Shown piece after piece: positions 48,483-56,522 of a stretch of 64,000 nucleotides of DNA. A model generated the notes under the pieces. That model did no database searches. It saw only the letters and a program-made list of their open reading frames with translations, and was not told the DNA's origin. Origin of the DNA: Piscinibacter sp. (GTDB lineage: Bacteria > Pseudomonadota > Gammaproteobacteria > Burkholderiales > Burkholderiaceae_C). Made by a program: the position numbers and the translations under genes. Position 1 is the stretch's first letter. Every line of letters begins with the position of its first letter. The stretch covers positions 1 to 64,000 of the forward strand of contig JAGOAS010000018.1 of NCBI GenBank assembly GCA_017983795.1. Direction: 5' to 3'.

Positions 48483-48544
48483 GGCTGCTCCTGCGAGGCA
48501 GCCGATGACAGCACCGAGGCCGCGGGGGGTCAACCCCTGACATA

Positions 48545-48612
48545 GCCCCCCAGTCGCTTCGCTCCTGCCCCCAAGGGGCGCCGTCCGGCTTGGGGCGGCC
48601 CGGCGCCGGACA
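48545..48612. repeat. Dispersed GC-rich hairpin element, copy B
   Basis: It lies in the 144-base gap between the SLOG-like and giant CHAT genes. CCCC-AA-GGGG is followed by the block GCTTGGGGCGGCCCGGCGC (48588-48606) shared with copy A, flanked by pairing arms GTCCGG/CCGGAC. It might act as a partial terminator or mRNA-stability hairpin between the two genes. Confidence 0.7.
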
Positions 48613-48626
48613 ACCGGGACGAAGGC

Positions 48627-49214
48627 CTACAGCGTGTGGGTGTCGATCCAGCGCACCTCGCCATGCGCACGCCGCACCGCCTCGACCATGTGGCGCGTGC
48701 CGCCCGGCCCGTCGCCACCGCCGCCGTCCCACAGCGTGATGAAGCGCAGCCGCGTCGCGCCGAAGGCGAGCGCGGTGTCAAGCAGCCAGCGGTTGGCGCG
48801 CTCGAAGGCATCCTCGCCGGGGCGCAGCGGGCCCAGCACCGCATCGGCCACTTGCGGCGCCTCGTGCAGGCGCGCCTTCAGCGCCAGGTAGCGTGCGCGC
48901 CAGCGCGGGCCGTCTTCGCAGGGCAGCATGGAGCGTTCGATGAACTCGTGCTCCGGCAGCGGCAGCAGCAACCGCACCGGCACGCCGCGCGCGAGGCAGG
49001 CCTCGGCGAAGAGCAGGTCGCCGCCGGCCGCGCCCTGCGTCAACGCGAGATCGGCGGCGCCGGCGGCCAGCCGTTCGAGTTCGATCGCGATGCGTTGCGC
49101 GGCGGCCGCCTCCTTGGCCGCGGGAAAGCGCGGCAGCGGCCGATCAGGCGCGTCGATCAGGTGGCCGGAGAACAGCAGCACCTGGCGCGGCGCCGCGGCG
49201 GAGGGGGTGGGCAT
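48627..49214 (-). CDS. SLOG-like Rossmann-fold protein, putative nucleotide-ligand sensor
   Basis: The 195-residue protein begins with a strand-glycine motif (QVLLFSGHLIDAP), has TQGAAGGDLLFAEACLARGVPVRLLLPLPEHEF in its middle, and ends FITLWDGGGGDGPGGTRHMVEAV. The GGA/GGD loop with following helix and strand is that of the SLOG/LOG superfamily, whose members bind or make nucleotide ligands and are common in bacterial conflict systems. The text quoted here is split over residues about 60-92. Upstream of and on the same strand as the giant CHAT gene, it is a plausible trigger component. Start at the ATG complement 49212-49214. Confidence 0.7.
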   Translation of the reverse strand: MPTPSAAAPRQVLLFSGHLIDAPDRPLPRFPAAKEAAAAQRIAIELERLAAGAADLALTQGAAGGDLLFAEACLARGVPVRLLLPLPEHEFIERSMLPCEDGPRWRARYLALKARLHEAPQVADAVLGPLRPGEDAFERANRWLLDTALAFGATRLRFITLWDGGGGDGPGGTRHMVEAVRRAHGEVRWIDTHTL

Positions 49215-49263
49215 GGTCGCGCAGAGCATACTGTGCCGCTCCATCCCCACACGGAGAGCAGCG

Positions 49264-50157
49264 ATGCCCGGTTGTGCCTTCGTCGACGGCCAGTACGTCG
49301 CCCCCGAGGAAGCGAAGATCTCGATCTTCGACTGGGGCTTCCTGCACAGCGACGCCACCTACGACGTCGCGCATGTCTGGCAGGGAAAGTTCTTCCGCCT
49401 CGGTGACCACATCGAGCGCTTCTTCGCCAGCATGGCGCGGCTGCGCCTGGACCCCGGCAAGACGCGCGACGAGGTGCGCGCCGTGATGCACGAATGCGTG
49501 CGCCGCAGCGGCTTGCGCGAGGCCTACGTGGAGGTGCTGTGCACGCGCGGCCTGCCCGCGCCGGGCTCGCGCGACCCGCGCAGCTGCACGAACCGCTTCA
49601 TGGCCTTCGCGATCCCGTTCGTGTGGATCGCCGATCCGCAGAAGCAGGCGCGCGGCGTCGATCTCCACGTCAGCGACGTGCAGCGCATCGCGCCGGCGAG
49701 CGTCGACCCGCGCACCAAGAACTACCACTGGCTCGACATGGTGGGCGCGCTGTTCCAGGCCTACGAACACGGTGCCGAGACGGCGGTGCTGGTGGACGGC
49801 GCCGGCAACATCACCGAAGGGCCGGGCTTCAACGTCTTCGCGCTGGTCGACGGCGAGCTGATCACGCCCGCCGCCGGCGTGCTCGAAGGCATCTCGCGCC
49901 GCACCGTCATCGAGCTGGCGCGCGCCAACGGCATGGCGGTGCGCGAGGCGCTGCTGCCGGTGGCCTCGCTGCGGCGCGCCGAGGAGGTCTTCCTCAGCAG
50001 CACCGGCGGCGGCGTGATCGGCATCAGCCGCGTCGACGGCGTGCCGGTGGCGGGCCGTGCGGCCGGCATCTTCGGCCCGGTGACGCAGCGCCTGCAGGCA
50101 GCGTACTGGGGCTTGCACGAGGATGCGCGCTACGTCGAGACTGTCTCCTACGACTGA
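49264..50157 (+). CDS. Class IV aminotransferase (BCAT/D-amino-acid transaminase type)
   Basis: The 297-residue PLP enzyme shows SIFDWGFLHSDATYDVAHVW at the N-terminus, the PLP lysine in RTKNYHWLDM, EGPGFNVFALVDG and the phosphate-binding SSTGGGVIGISRVDG. Similar to IlvE and D-alanine transaminase but distinct from the true ilvE at 63261. Substrate range is unknown; opening VDGQYVAPEEAKISIFDWG suggests an (R)-amine or D-amino-acid type enzyme is possible. Its stop overlaps the next ATG by one base. Confidence 0.85.
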   Translation: MPGCAFVDGQYVAPEEAKISIFDWGFLHSDATYDVAHVWQGKFFRLGDHIERFFASMARLRLDPGKTRDEVRAVMHECVRRSGLREAYVEVLCTRGLPAPGSRDPRSCTNRFMAFAIPFVWIADPQKQARGVDLHVSDVQRIAPASVDPRTKNYHWLDMVGALFQAYEHGAETAVLVDGAGNITEGPGFNVFALVDGELITPAAGVLEGISRRTVIELARANGMAVREALLPVASLRRAEEVFLSSTGGGVIGISRVDGVPVAGRAAGIFGPVTQRLQAAYWGLHEDARYVETVSYD

Positions 50158-50687
50158 TGCGCACGCTCACCGCCACTTGCTGCCTCGTCTGCGCGCTTGC
50201 CGCCGGCTGCGCCATGGCGCCGCTCGGCCCCAAGGACGGCGAGCTCGCCGTGCCGGCCGACTACAAGCGCTGGCCCAAATTCCTCTCCGCCGTGCAGCGC
50301 CCCGACGCCAAGCAGGTGCGCGAGATCTACATGAGCCCGGCCGCGGCGGCGGCCACCGCCAGCACCGGCTTCGGCCCGGGCACCGTCTTCGTGATGGAGA
50401 ACTACGCCGCGCTCGAAACGACGGACGGCAAGCTCGCCACCGACGCCGAGGGCAAGCTGGTCAAGGCCGAGCTGCTGCGCGTCTTCGTGATGGGCAAGGG
50501 CGCCGGCTGGGGGCAGGAGGTGCCCGAATCGCTGCGCAACGGCAACTGGATCTATGCGAGCTACCTGGCCGATGCACGCAGCAAGGGCCCCGAAGACCTG
50601 ACGACCTGCCGCGCCTGCCACCTGCCCTTGGCCAACAAGGACTTCGTGCCGCGCTACGACGAGCACTTCAGCGCCGCTCGACGATGA
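50157..50687 (+). CDS. Cytochrome P460-like haem lipoprotein
   Basis: The 176-residue protein has a lipobox (LAAGCAM, Cys18) and one C-terminal CXXCH site (CRACH, residues 151-155). The body (YKRWPKFLSAVQRPDAKQVREIYMSP, FGPGTVFVMENYAA, VFVMGKG, NGNWIYASYLADA) fits the cytochrome P460/c'-beta family, which oxidises hydroxylamine or binds NO. The signature cross-linking lysine cannot be assigned by eye. Its last 20 bases overlap the convergent rlpA gene. Confidence 0.8.
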   Translation: MRTLTATCCLVCALAAGCAMAPLGPKDGELAVPADYKRWPKFLSAVQRPDAKQVREIYMSPAAAAATASTGFGPGTVFVMENYAALETTDGKLATDAEGKLVKAELLRVFVMGKGAGWGQEVPESLRNGNWIYASYLADARSKGPEDLTTCRACHLPLANKDFVPRYDEHFSAARR

Positions 50688-51606
50688 GCGGCACCAGCTG
50701 CAGCGCATCGCGCACGCGCTCGGCGCCCTCGCGCGCCTCCTCGCGGCTCGCATAGGGCCCGGCCTGCAGGCGGAACAAGGGCGTGTCGACGAATACCGCC
50801 AGGCGCGGTGCGAGCCAGTCGAGCTCGTCGGCCACGCGGCGCTGGAAGCTCTCGGCGCCGTCGCGCTGGCGGAAGGCACCGAGCTGGATCCAGAAGCCGC
50901 GCGGCGCGAGCTCCAGCGGGCGCGGCGCCTCGGCCGGCGGCGCGTCGGGCGCCGCGGCCACGGGCGCGATGTCGAGCGCGGGCGGCGGCGGGGCCGGCGC
51001 GGGCGCCGCCGCCACGGCCGGCGCGGCCTCGCCGCGCCGCCACGCGCCGCTGCGGATCTCGGCGAAGGTGATGCGCTCCAGCTCCACCGGCGCCACGCCG
51101 CGCAGCAGATCGAGCTTGAGCGCGGCGGTGTAGCTGAGGTCGACGATGCGGCCCGGGTGGAAGGGCCCGCGGTCGTTGATGCGCACGATCACCTCGCGGC
51201 CGTTGGCCGGGTTGCGCACGCGCGCATAACTCGGGATCGGCAGCGTCGGGTGCGCCGCCGTCATCGCGTACATGTCGTAGGTCTCGCCGCTGGCCGTGCG
51301 CCGGCCGTGGAACTTGCGGCCGTACCAGGAGGCGAGGCCGCGCTCCTTGAAGGCACGGTCCTGCGTCATCGGCACGTAGTTCCGGCCCAGCACCTCGTAG
51401 GGCCGGTTCGGCCCGCCGCTGCGGATGGGCTCGATGCGTGGCTCGGCATCGGCAACGCTGCCGAGGTTCGCAGGCGGGTTGGCCTCGGCGCCGTCGCGCG
51501 TGATGGTCTTGGGCCCCGAGCCGCAGGCGGCCAGCAGCAGCGCGAGCAGCAGGCCGGCGAGCCATTGCGCGGCGCGGCGATGGGTGTCGTGGGCGAGGGT
51601 CGTCAC
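50668..51606 (-). CDS. rlpA: RlpA-like septal lytic transglycosylase with SPOR domain
   Basis: The 312-residue lipoprotein starts with GTG (complement 51604-51606), with lipobox LLAACGS. A double-psi barrel domain follows (GLASWYGRKFHGRRTASGE, YDMYAMTAAHPTLPIPSYARV, RINDRGPFHPGRIVDLSYTAA with the catalytic Asp/Glu region), then an Ala/Pro linker and a C-terminal SPOR domain (FWIQLGAFRQRDGAESFQ ... LFRLQAGPYASREEA). RlpA cleaves denuded glycan strands at division sites. Confidence 0.9.
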   Translation of the reverse strand: MTTLAHDTHRRAAQWLAGLLLALLLAACGSGPKTITRDGAEANPPANLGSVADAEPRIEPIRSGGPNRPYEVLGRNYVPMTQDRAFKERGLASWYGRKFHGRRTASGETYDMYAMTAAHPTLPIPSYARVRNPANGREVIVRINDRGPFHPGRIVDLSYTAALKLDLLRGVAPVELERITFAEIRSGAWRRGEAAPAVAAAPAPAPPPPALDIAPVAAAPDAPPAEAPRPLELAPRGFWIQLGAFRQRDGAESFQRRVADELDWLAPRLAVFVDTPLFRLQAGPYASREEAREGAERVRDALQLVPLIVERR

Positions 51607-51719
51607 GGCGCCGCGATGCTATGCCAAGCCTGCATCGCCACATGACACAACCCGCAACGGACCGGAAACATGCGCACGTTACGATCGCGCACCTTTGCGC
51701 AGCACCCGAGGAGCAGTCC

Positions 51720-52196
51720 ATGGCCCGTCGTCTCATGCATCGCGTCGCGCTCGCGGCCCTCGTCGCCGGCGCCTTCGCCGCGCCCGCCTGGGCCGATGCG
51801 ACCTCGTCCGCCTCCTCGGCTTCGTCGGCTTCCTCGCAGAGCATCGGCAGCATCTCGGGCTCGATCGAGCGTTCGAGCAAGAGCTCCTCGGGCGACCGCA
51901 ACGTCGCCGAGGGCGAGTACCGCATCATGGAAGTCGCCGAGGTGGCCGAGCAACCCGGCACGCAGCGCCTGAAGCTGCAGGCCGTGAAGGCGGCCGGCAC
52001 GGCCGACGACGAGTTCTTCCTCTACCTGCCGCAGCAGGTGGTCGAGCAGGGGCGCCTCGCCGAAGGCGGCGTGGTGATGGCGCGCCAGAAGCCCTACGGC
52101 CTGGAGTTCGCCCACGCGAAGACGCTCAAGGGCTTCTTCATGGCGCTCAAGGACGAGTGGTACCGCGAGCTGCAGACGCGCCCGGTTTCGCTCTGA
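51720..52196 (+). CDS. Secreted hypothetical protein
   Basis: The 158-residue protein has a clear signal peptide (MARRLMHRVALAALVAGAF, cleavage APAWA-DA), a Ser/Ala-rich segment (SSASSASSASSQS) and a C-terminal domain (YRIMEVAEVAEQPGTQRLKL, FFLYLPQQVVEQGRLAEGG, LEFAHAKT). No family recognised. It is followed by a coupled DUF2145 gene, which suggests a shared periplasmic task. The 113-base divergent region toward rlpA holds the promoters. Confidence 0.7.
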   Translation: MARRLMHRVALAALVAGAFAAPAWADATSSASSASSASSQSIGSISGSIERSSKSSSGDRNVAEGEYRIMEVAEVAEQPGTQRLKLQAVKAAGTADDEFFLYLPQQVVEQGRLAEGGVVMARQKPYGLEFAHAKTLKGFFMALKDEWYRELQTRPVSL

Positions 52197-53095
52197 ACCG
52201 CTGGCGCCGCGCGGCGGCCGCGCTGGCGTTCGGCCTTGCCTGCGCAGTAGCGCAGGCCGGCGCGCTGCGCTACTGCGACGCGCCCACCGAGATGTCGCTC
52301 GAACAGCGCGACCGGCTGTTCCGCTTCGCCGAGCTCGTGCGCACCGAGCTGGCCGGCTCGGGCCAGCGCGTCGCGCTGCTGTCGCGCGCCGGCATCGATC
52401 TCGCGCGCTTCGGCGAGCGCTATTCGCATGCCGGCGTCACGCTGCTGGGCAGCGCGATGGCGCCGTGGTCGGTGCGCCAGCTCTACTACGCCTGCGAGGA
52501 GAAGAAGCCGCGCATCTTCGACCAGGGGCTGACCGCCTTCCTGCTCGGCATGAGCGGCCCGGCGGGCGGCTACGTTTCGGCGGTGTTCCTGCCCGACGAG
52601 GCCGCCGCGCCGCTGGAACGCGCCGCGCTCGACGACCGCCATGCGCTCGCGCTGCTGCGCGGCGACTACAGCGCCAACGCCTACGTGTGGGCGCAGCGCT
52701 ATCTGAACTGCAACCAGTGGGTGGCCGAGCTGCTGGGCATGGCCTGGGGCGACACGCCGGCCGGCGACGACGCACGCGCCCGGGCACAGGCCTGGCTGCG
52801 CGGCGCCGGCTACGAGGCGCACGCGTTCCACGTGCCCTTCGCGCCGATGATGTGGCTGGTCGCCGCGATTCCCTGGCTGCACCACATCGACCACCCGAGC
52901 GAGGATCTGGCGCAGGCGGTCTACCGCGTCAGCATGCCCTCGGCCATCGAGGCCTTCGTGCAACGCCGCTGGCCGCAGGCGCGGCGCGTCGAGTTCTGCC
53001 AGAAGGGCACGCGCGTGGTGGTGCGGCAGGGCTGGACGCCGATCGCCGAGGGCTGCACGCCGGAGCCCGGCGACCGGGTGCTGACGCTCGACTGA
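52193..53095 (+). CDS. DUF2145 exported protein with a likely CTG start
   Basis: The 300-residue protein fits DUF2145: a signal peptide (NRWRRAAAALAFGLACAVAQA) then ALRYCDAPTEMSLEQRDRLFRF, YSHAGVTLLGS, YACEEKKPRIFDQGLTAFLLG and YLNCNQWVAELLG. The His and Cys motifs recall NlpC/P60-like cysteine peptidases. The signal peptide can only be read from CTG at 52193, which overlaps the preceding stop (CTGA); the next ATG in frame would remove the whole signal. Function unknown. Confidence 0.8.
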   Translation: MNRWRRAAAALAFGLACAVAQAGALRYCDAPTEMSLEQRDRLFRFAELVRTELAGSGQRVALLSRAGIDLARFGERYSHAGVTLLGSAMAPWSVRQLYYACEEKKPRIFDQGLTAFLLGMSGPAGGYVSAVFLPDEAAAPLERAALDDRHALALLRGDYSANAYVWAQRYLNCNQWVAELLGMAWGDTPAGDDARARAQAWLRGAGYEAHAFHVPFAPMMWLVAAIPWLHHIDHPSEDLAQAVYRVSMPSAIEAFVQRRWPQARRVEFCQKGTRVVVRQGWTPIAEGCTPEPGDRVLTLD

Positions 53096-53131
53096 GCCGC
53101 TCGGCCGGACCGCCGAGGTGATCGGCGAGGC

Positions 53132-53170
53132 GATAGGCATTGCCAATCGCCGTGATTTCATCAATCAAAC
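53132..53170 (+). promoter_or_regulatory. Candidate OxyR-binding site upstream of ahpC
   Basis: GATAGGCA-T-TGCCAATC (53132-53148) is an imperfect LysR-type palindrome, followed one turn on by ATTTCATCAAT, giving the four spaced half-sites expected of OxyR. It lies about 75-110 bases before ahpC, a classic OxyR target. Confidence 0.5.
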
Positions 53171-53243
53171 CACGATATGCTGCAGCGCACACAGAATAGC
53201 GCTCGTTGACGCTCTTTCGTCACTTTCAACCCAAGGAAACCCC

Positions 53244-53807
53244 ATGTCGCTCATCAACACGCAAGTCCAGCCCTTCAAGACCACCGCCTTCCAGAACGGC
53301 AAGTTCATCGAGGTCAGCGACGAATCGCTGAAGGGCAAGTGGTCGGTACTGATCTTCATGCCGGCCGCCTTCACCTTCAACTGCCCGACCGAAGTGGAAG
53401 ACGCCGCCGACAACTACGCCGCCTTCAAGGACGCCGGCGCCGAGGTCTACATCGTCACCACCGACACCCACTTCTCGCACAAGGTGTGGCACGAGACCAG
53501 CCCGGCCGTCGGCAAGGCCCGCTTCCCGCTGGTCGGCGACCCGACCCACAAGCTGACGCGTGCTTTCGGCGTGCACATCGAGGAAGAAGGCCTGGCGCTG
53601 CGCGGCACCTTCATCATCAACCCGGAAGGTGTGATCAAGACCGTCGAGGTGCACGACAACGCCATCGCGCGTGACGTGAAGGAAACGCTGCGCAAGCTGA
53701 CCGCCGCGCAGTACGTGGCCAAGAACCCCGGCCAGGTGTGCCCCGCCAAGTGGCAGCAGGGCGCCAAGACGCTGACGCCTTCGCTCGACCTCGTCGGCAA
53801 GATCTGA
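53244..53807 (+). CDS. ahpC: Alkyl hydroperoxide reductase, peroxiredoxin subunit
   Basis: The 187-residue 2-Cys peroxiredoxin has the peroxidatic Cys47 in FMPAAFTFNCPTEVED, resolving Cys near residue 166 in PGQVCPAKW, and the VTTDTHFSHKVWHE and GDPTHKLTRAFGV motifs. It reduces hydrogen peroxide and organic peroxides and is recharged by AhpF, encoded 21 bases downstream. Length is that of the enteric enzyme. Confidence 0.97.
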   Translation: MSLINTQVQPFKTTAFQNGKFIEVSDESLKGKWSVLIFMPAAFTFNCPTEVEDAADNYAAFKDAGAEVYIVTTDTHFSHKVWHETSPAVGKARFPLVGDPTHKLTRAFGVHIEEEGLALRGTFIINPEGVIKTVEVHDNAIARDVKETLRKLTAAQYVAKNPGQVCPAKWQQGAKTLTPSLDLVGKI

Positions 53808-53828
53808 ACCTCTCGAGACGCCTTCACC

Positions 53829-55394
53829 ATGTTGGATGACAGCCTGAAATCCCAGCTCGCTGCGTATCTGGAACGCCTGCGCGAGCCGGTGCAACTGATC
53901 GCCACGCTCGACGAGCGCGAGGCCTCGGCCGAGATGCGCGAGCTGCTGCAGGAGATCGCGGCGCTGAATCCGCTGGTGGAGGCGCGTTTCGACGGCAACG
54001 ATGCGCGCAAGCCCTCGTTCCAGATCAGCCGCAAGGGCGCCGACATGGGCCTGCGTTTCGCGGCCATCCCGATGGGCCACGAGTTCACCTCGCTGGTGCT
54101 GGCGCTGCTGCAGGCGGGCGGCCACCCGCCCAAGCTCGAGGCCGAGGTGATAGCGCAGATCCAGGCTCTCGAAGGCGACTTCGCCTTCGAGACCTACATG
54201 TCACTGACCTGCCACAACTGCCCGGACGTGGTGCAGGCGCTCAACCTGATGGCGGTGCTGAATCCGCGCATCCGCCACGTGGCGATCGACGGCGGCCTGT
54301 TCGAGGCCGAGGTCGCCGATCGCAAGATCATGGCCGTGCCGACCATCTTCCTCAACGGCCAGCCCTTCGGCTCGGGCCGCATGGAAATCGGCGAGATCCT
54401 CGCCAGGATCGACACCGGCGCGGCGGCGCGCGACGCCGCCAAGCTGGCGCAGAAGGACGTGTTCGACGTGCTCATCGTCGGCGGCGGCCCGGCGGGTGCG
54501 GCGGCAGCGGTGTATGCCGCGCGCAAGGGCATCAAGACCGGCATCGTCGCCGAGCGCTTCGGCGGCCAGACGCTGGACACCCTGGGCATCGAGAACTTCA
54601 TCTCCGTGCTCGAGACGCAGGGCCCGAAGTTCGCCGCGGCGCTGGAGGCGCATGCGCGCCACTACGACGTCGACATCATGAACGGCCAGCGCGTCGAGAA
54701 GCTCGAGCCCGCGCTGCAGCCGGGCGGCACCAGCACGATCACGCTCGCCAATGGCGCGCAGCTGCGCGGCAAGACGCTGATCCTCTCCACCGGCGCGCGC
54801 TGGCGCAACGTCAACGTGCCCGGCGAAGCCGAGTACCGCAACAAGGGCGTGGCCTACTGCCCGCACTGCGATGGCCCGCTCTTCAAGGGCCGCAAGGTGG
54901 CGGTGATCGGCGGCGGCAACTCCGGCGTCGAGGCGGCGATCGACCTCGCCGGCATCGTCGAGCACGTCTCGCTGATCGAGTTCGCCGATGCGCTCAAGGC
55001 CGACGCGGTGCTGGTCGACAAGCTGAAGAGCCTGCCCAACGTGGCCATCCACGTGAATGCGCAGACCACCGAGATCACCGGCGACGGCCAGAAGGTCACG
55101 GGCCTGCGATACAAGGATCGCGCCAGCGGCGCCGAGCACTCGGTGGAACTGGCCGGCGTGTTCGTGCAGATCGGCCTGGTGCCCAACACCGAGTGGCTGA
55201 AGGGCACGCTGGAGCTGTCCAAGTACGGCGAGATCATCGTCGACGCCAAGGGCGCGACCAGCCTGCCCGGCATCTTCGCCGCCGGCGACGCGACGACCGT
55301 GCCCTACAAGCAGATCATCATCGCCGCGGGCGAGGGCGCGAAGGCCGCGCTGTCGGCCTTCGACCACCTGATCCGGCACGGCGCGAACGGCTGA
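53829..55394 (+). CDS. ahpF: Alkyl hydroperoxide reductase subunit F
   Basis: The 521-residue flavoprotein has an N-terminal tandem thioredoxin-fold domain with redox pair CHNC (near 130), then FAD ([21 protein letters not shown]) and NADH ([19 protein letters not shown]) domains with the second redox pair CPHC (near 345). It passes electrons from NADH to AhpC. Length and order are normal for AhpF. Confidence 0.97.
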   Translation: MLDDSLKSQLAAYLERLREPVQLIATLDEREASAEMRELLQEIAALNPLVEARFDGNDARKPSFQISRKGADMGLRFAAIPMGHEFTSLVLALLQAGGHPPKLEAEVIAQIQALEGDFAFETYMSLTCHNCPDVVQALNLMAVLNPRIRHVAIDGGLFEAEVADRKIMAVPTIFLNGQPFGSGRMEIGEILARIDTGAAARDAAKLAQKDVFDVLIVGGGPAGAAAAVYAARKGIKTGIVAERFGGQTLDTLGIENFISVLETQGPKFAAALEAHARHYDVDIMNGQRVEKLEPALQPGGTSTITLANGAQLRGKTLILSTGARWRNVNVPGEAEYRNKGVAYCPHCDGPLFKGRKVAVIGGGNSGVEAAIDLAGIVEHVSLIEFADALKADAVLVDKLKSLPNVAIHVNAQTTEITGDGQKVTGLRYKDRASGAEHSVELAGVFVQIGLVPNTEWLKGTLELSKYGEIIVDAKGATSLPGIFAAGDATTVPYKQIIIAAGEGAKAALSAFDHLIRHGANG

Positions 55395-55417
55395 GCGGCG
55401 CGGCGCTCCGAAAAGAC

Positions 55418-55449
55418 AACGGCTCCGGGTCGCAAGACACGGAGCCGTT
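55418..55449. terminator. Bidirectional terminator-like hairpin between ahpF and tRNA-Arg
   Basis: A 10-bp stem AACGGCTCCG/CGGAGCCGTT with a 12-base loop. On the minus strand it is followed by GTCTTTT and would end the tRNA transcript; on the plus strand it is followed by TCTC and could end ahpCF less efficiently. Confidence 0.65.
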
Positions 55450-55467
55450 TCTCATCGCTGATCCGAT

Positions 55468-55542
55468 TGGCGCGACCGGCAGGAATCGAACCTGCGACGT
55501 AGCCTTCGGAGGGCTGCATGATATCCACTTCACCACGGTCGC
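55468..55542 (-). tRNA. tRNA-Arg (anticodon CCG)
   Basis: The 75-nt minus-strand sequence folds as a tRNA: acceptor GCGACCG/CGGTCGC, discriminator G and encoded CCA (complement 55468-55470), D arm GTGA/TCAT, anticodon loop CTCCGAA (anticodon CCG, codon CGG), T arm GCAGG-TTCGAAT-CCTGC. The outermost anticodon-stem pair is a C-A mismatch. Confidence 0.93.
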
Positions 55543-55664
55543 GCGGGCAACCGTGGATTCTAGCGCCGCAGCCCCTGCGAGCGCGGATCTCCTCAAGGAT
55601 CCGGCTGCGATGCCGATAGTGCGTGATGACCGGCATGCCCCTGAAACCCCGCCGAGGAATCCGC

Positions 55665-56522
55665 ATGAATCCCTGCCTCACGCGCCGCGCCGCGCTGCTC
55701 GCCGCCGCCTTCGCCCTCGCCGCCGCGGCCCTGCCGTCGCGCGCGGCCGGCGCCACCTACCAGTTCTCGCCGGTCAACCAGTACGGCATCCAGGTCACGG
55801 CGGCCTACTGGAACCCGATCATCGACTACGTCTCGGAGAAGAGCGGCGTGCAGCTGCGCCTGAAGATCGGCCGCACCTCGGCCGACACCACCGCCTACGT
55901 GCTCGCCCAGGAGGTGGACTTCGTCTTCACCAACCACCTGTTCAGCCCGGAGCGCGAGGCGCTCGGCTGGAAGGTCTTCGGCCGCCGTATGACGCCGCCG
56001 CTGCACGGCCAGATCGTCGTGCCGGCCGATTCGCCCATCGGCGAGCTCGCGCAGCTCGCCGGCAAGGAAGTCGCCTTCCCCGGGCCCGAGGCGACCATCG
56101 CCTACAAGTTCACCTACGCGCAGCTGCTGGCGCGCAAGATCGAGGTGATGCCGGTGTTCGCCGGCAACATGGACGGCGCGTTCGTGCAGCTGTTCGCCGG
56201 CAAGGCGGCCGCCGTGGGCGCGAACTCGCAGCTCGTCGAGGGCTACACGCAGCGCGAGGGCAAGAAGTTCAAGGTGCTGTGGAGCTCGCCGCCGCTGCAC
56301 GACCTCGCGCTGATGCATTCGGCGCGCGTGCCGGCCGCCGATGCGCAGGCCGTGGCGCGCGCCTTCCTCGGCATGCACCTCGACCCGCGCGGCCGCGACA
56401 TCCTCGAAGCCGCGTCCAAGCTCGCCGGCATCGCCAGCGGCGGGCACTTCGCGGCCTCGAACGGCTCCGAATACGGCGCCTACCGCGACTTCTACCGCAC
56501 GGCGCCGCCGCAGCTGCGCTGA
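55665..56522 (+). CDS. PhnD-like periplasmic binding protein
   Basis: The 285-residue protein has a signal peptide (LLAAAFALAAAALPSRAAG) and a phosphonate-binding (PhnD/SBP_bac_9-type) fold: YQFSPVNQYGIQVTAAYWNPII, KIGRTSADTTAYVLAQEVDFVF and the FPGPEATIAYKFTYAQLLA segment. It overlaps by one base the start of a sensor kinase, so it is probably a ligand-sensing partner of that kinase rather than a transport component. Two upstream ATGs in frame (from 55623) are less likely starts. Confidence 0.8.
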   Translation: MNPCLTRRAALLAAAFALAAAALPSRAAGATYQFSPVNQYGIQVTAAYWNPIIDYVSEKSGVQLRLKIGRTSADTTAYVLAQEVDFVFTNHLFSPEREALGWKVFGRRMTPPLHGQIVVPADSPIGELAQLAGKEVAFPGPEATIAYKFTYAQLLARKIEVMPVFAGNMDGAFVQLFAGKAAAVGANSQLVEGYTQREGKKFKVLWSSPPLHDLALMHSARVPAADAQAVARAFLGMHLDPRGRDILEAASKLAGIASGGHFAASNGSEYGAYRDFYRTAPPQLR

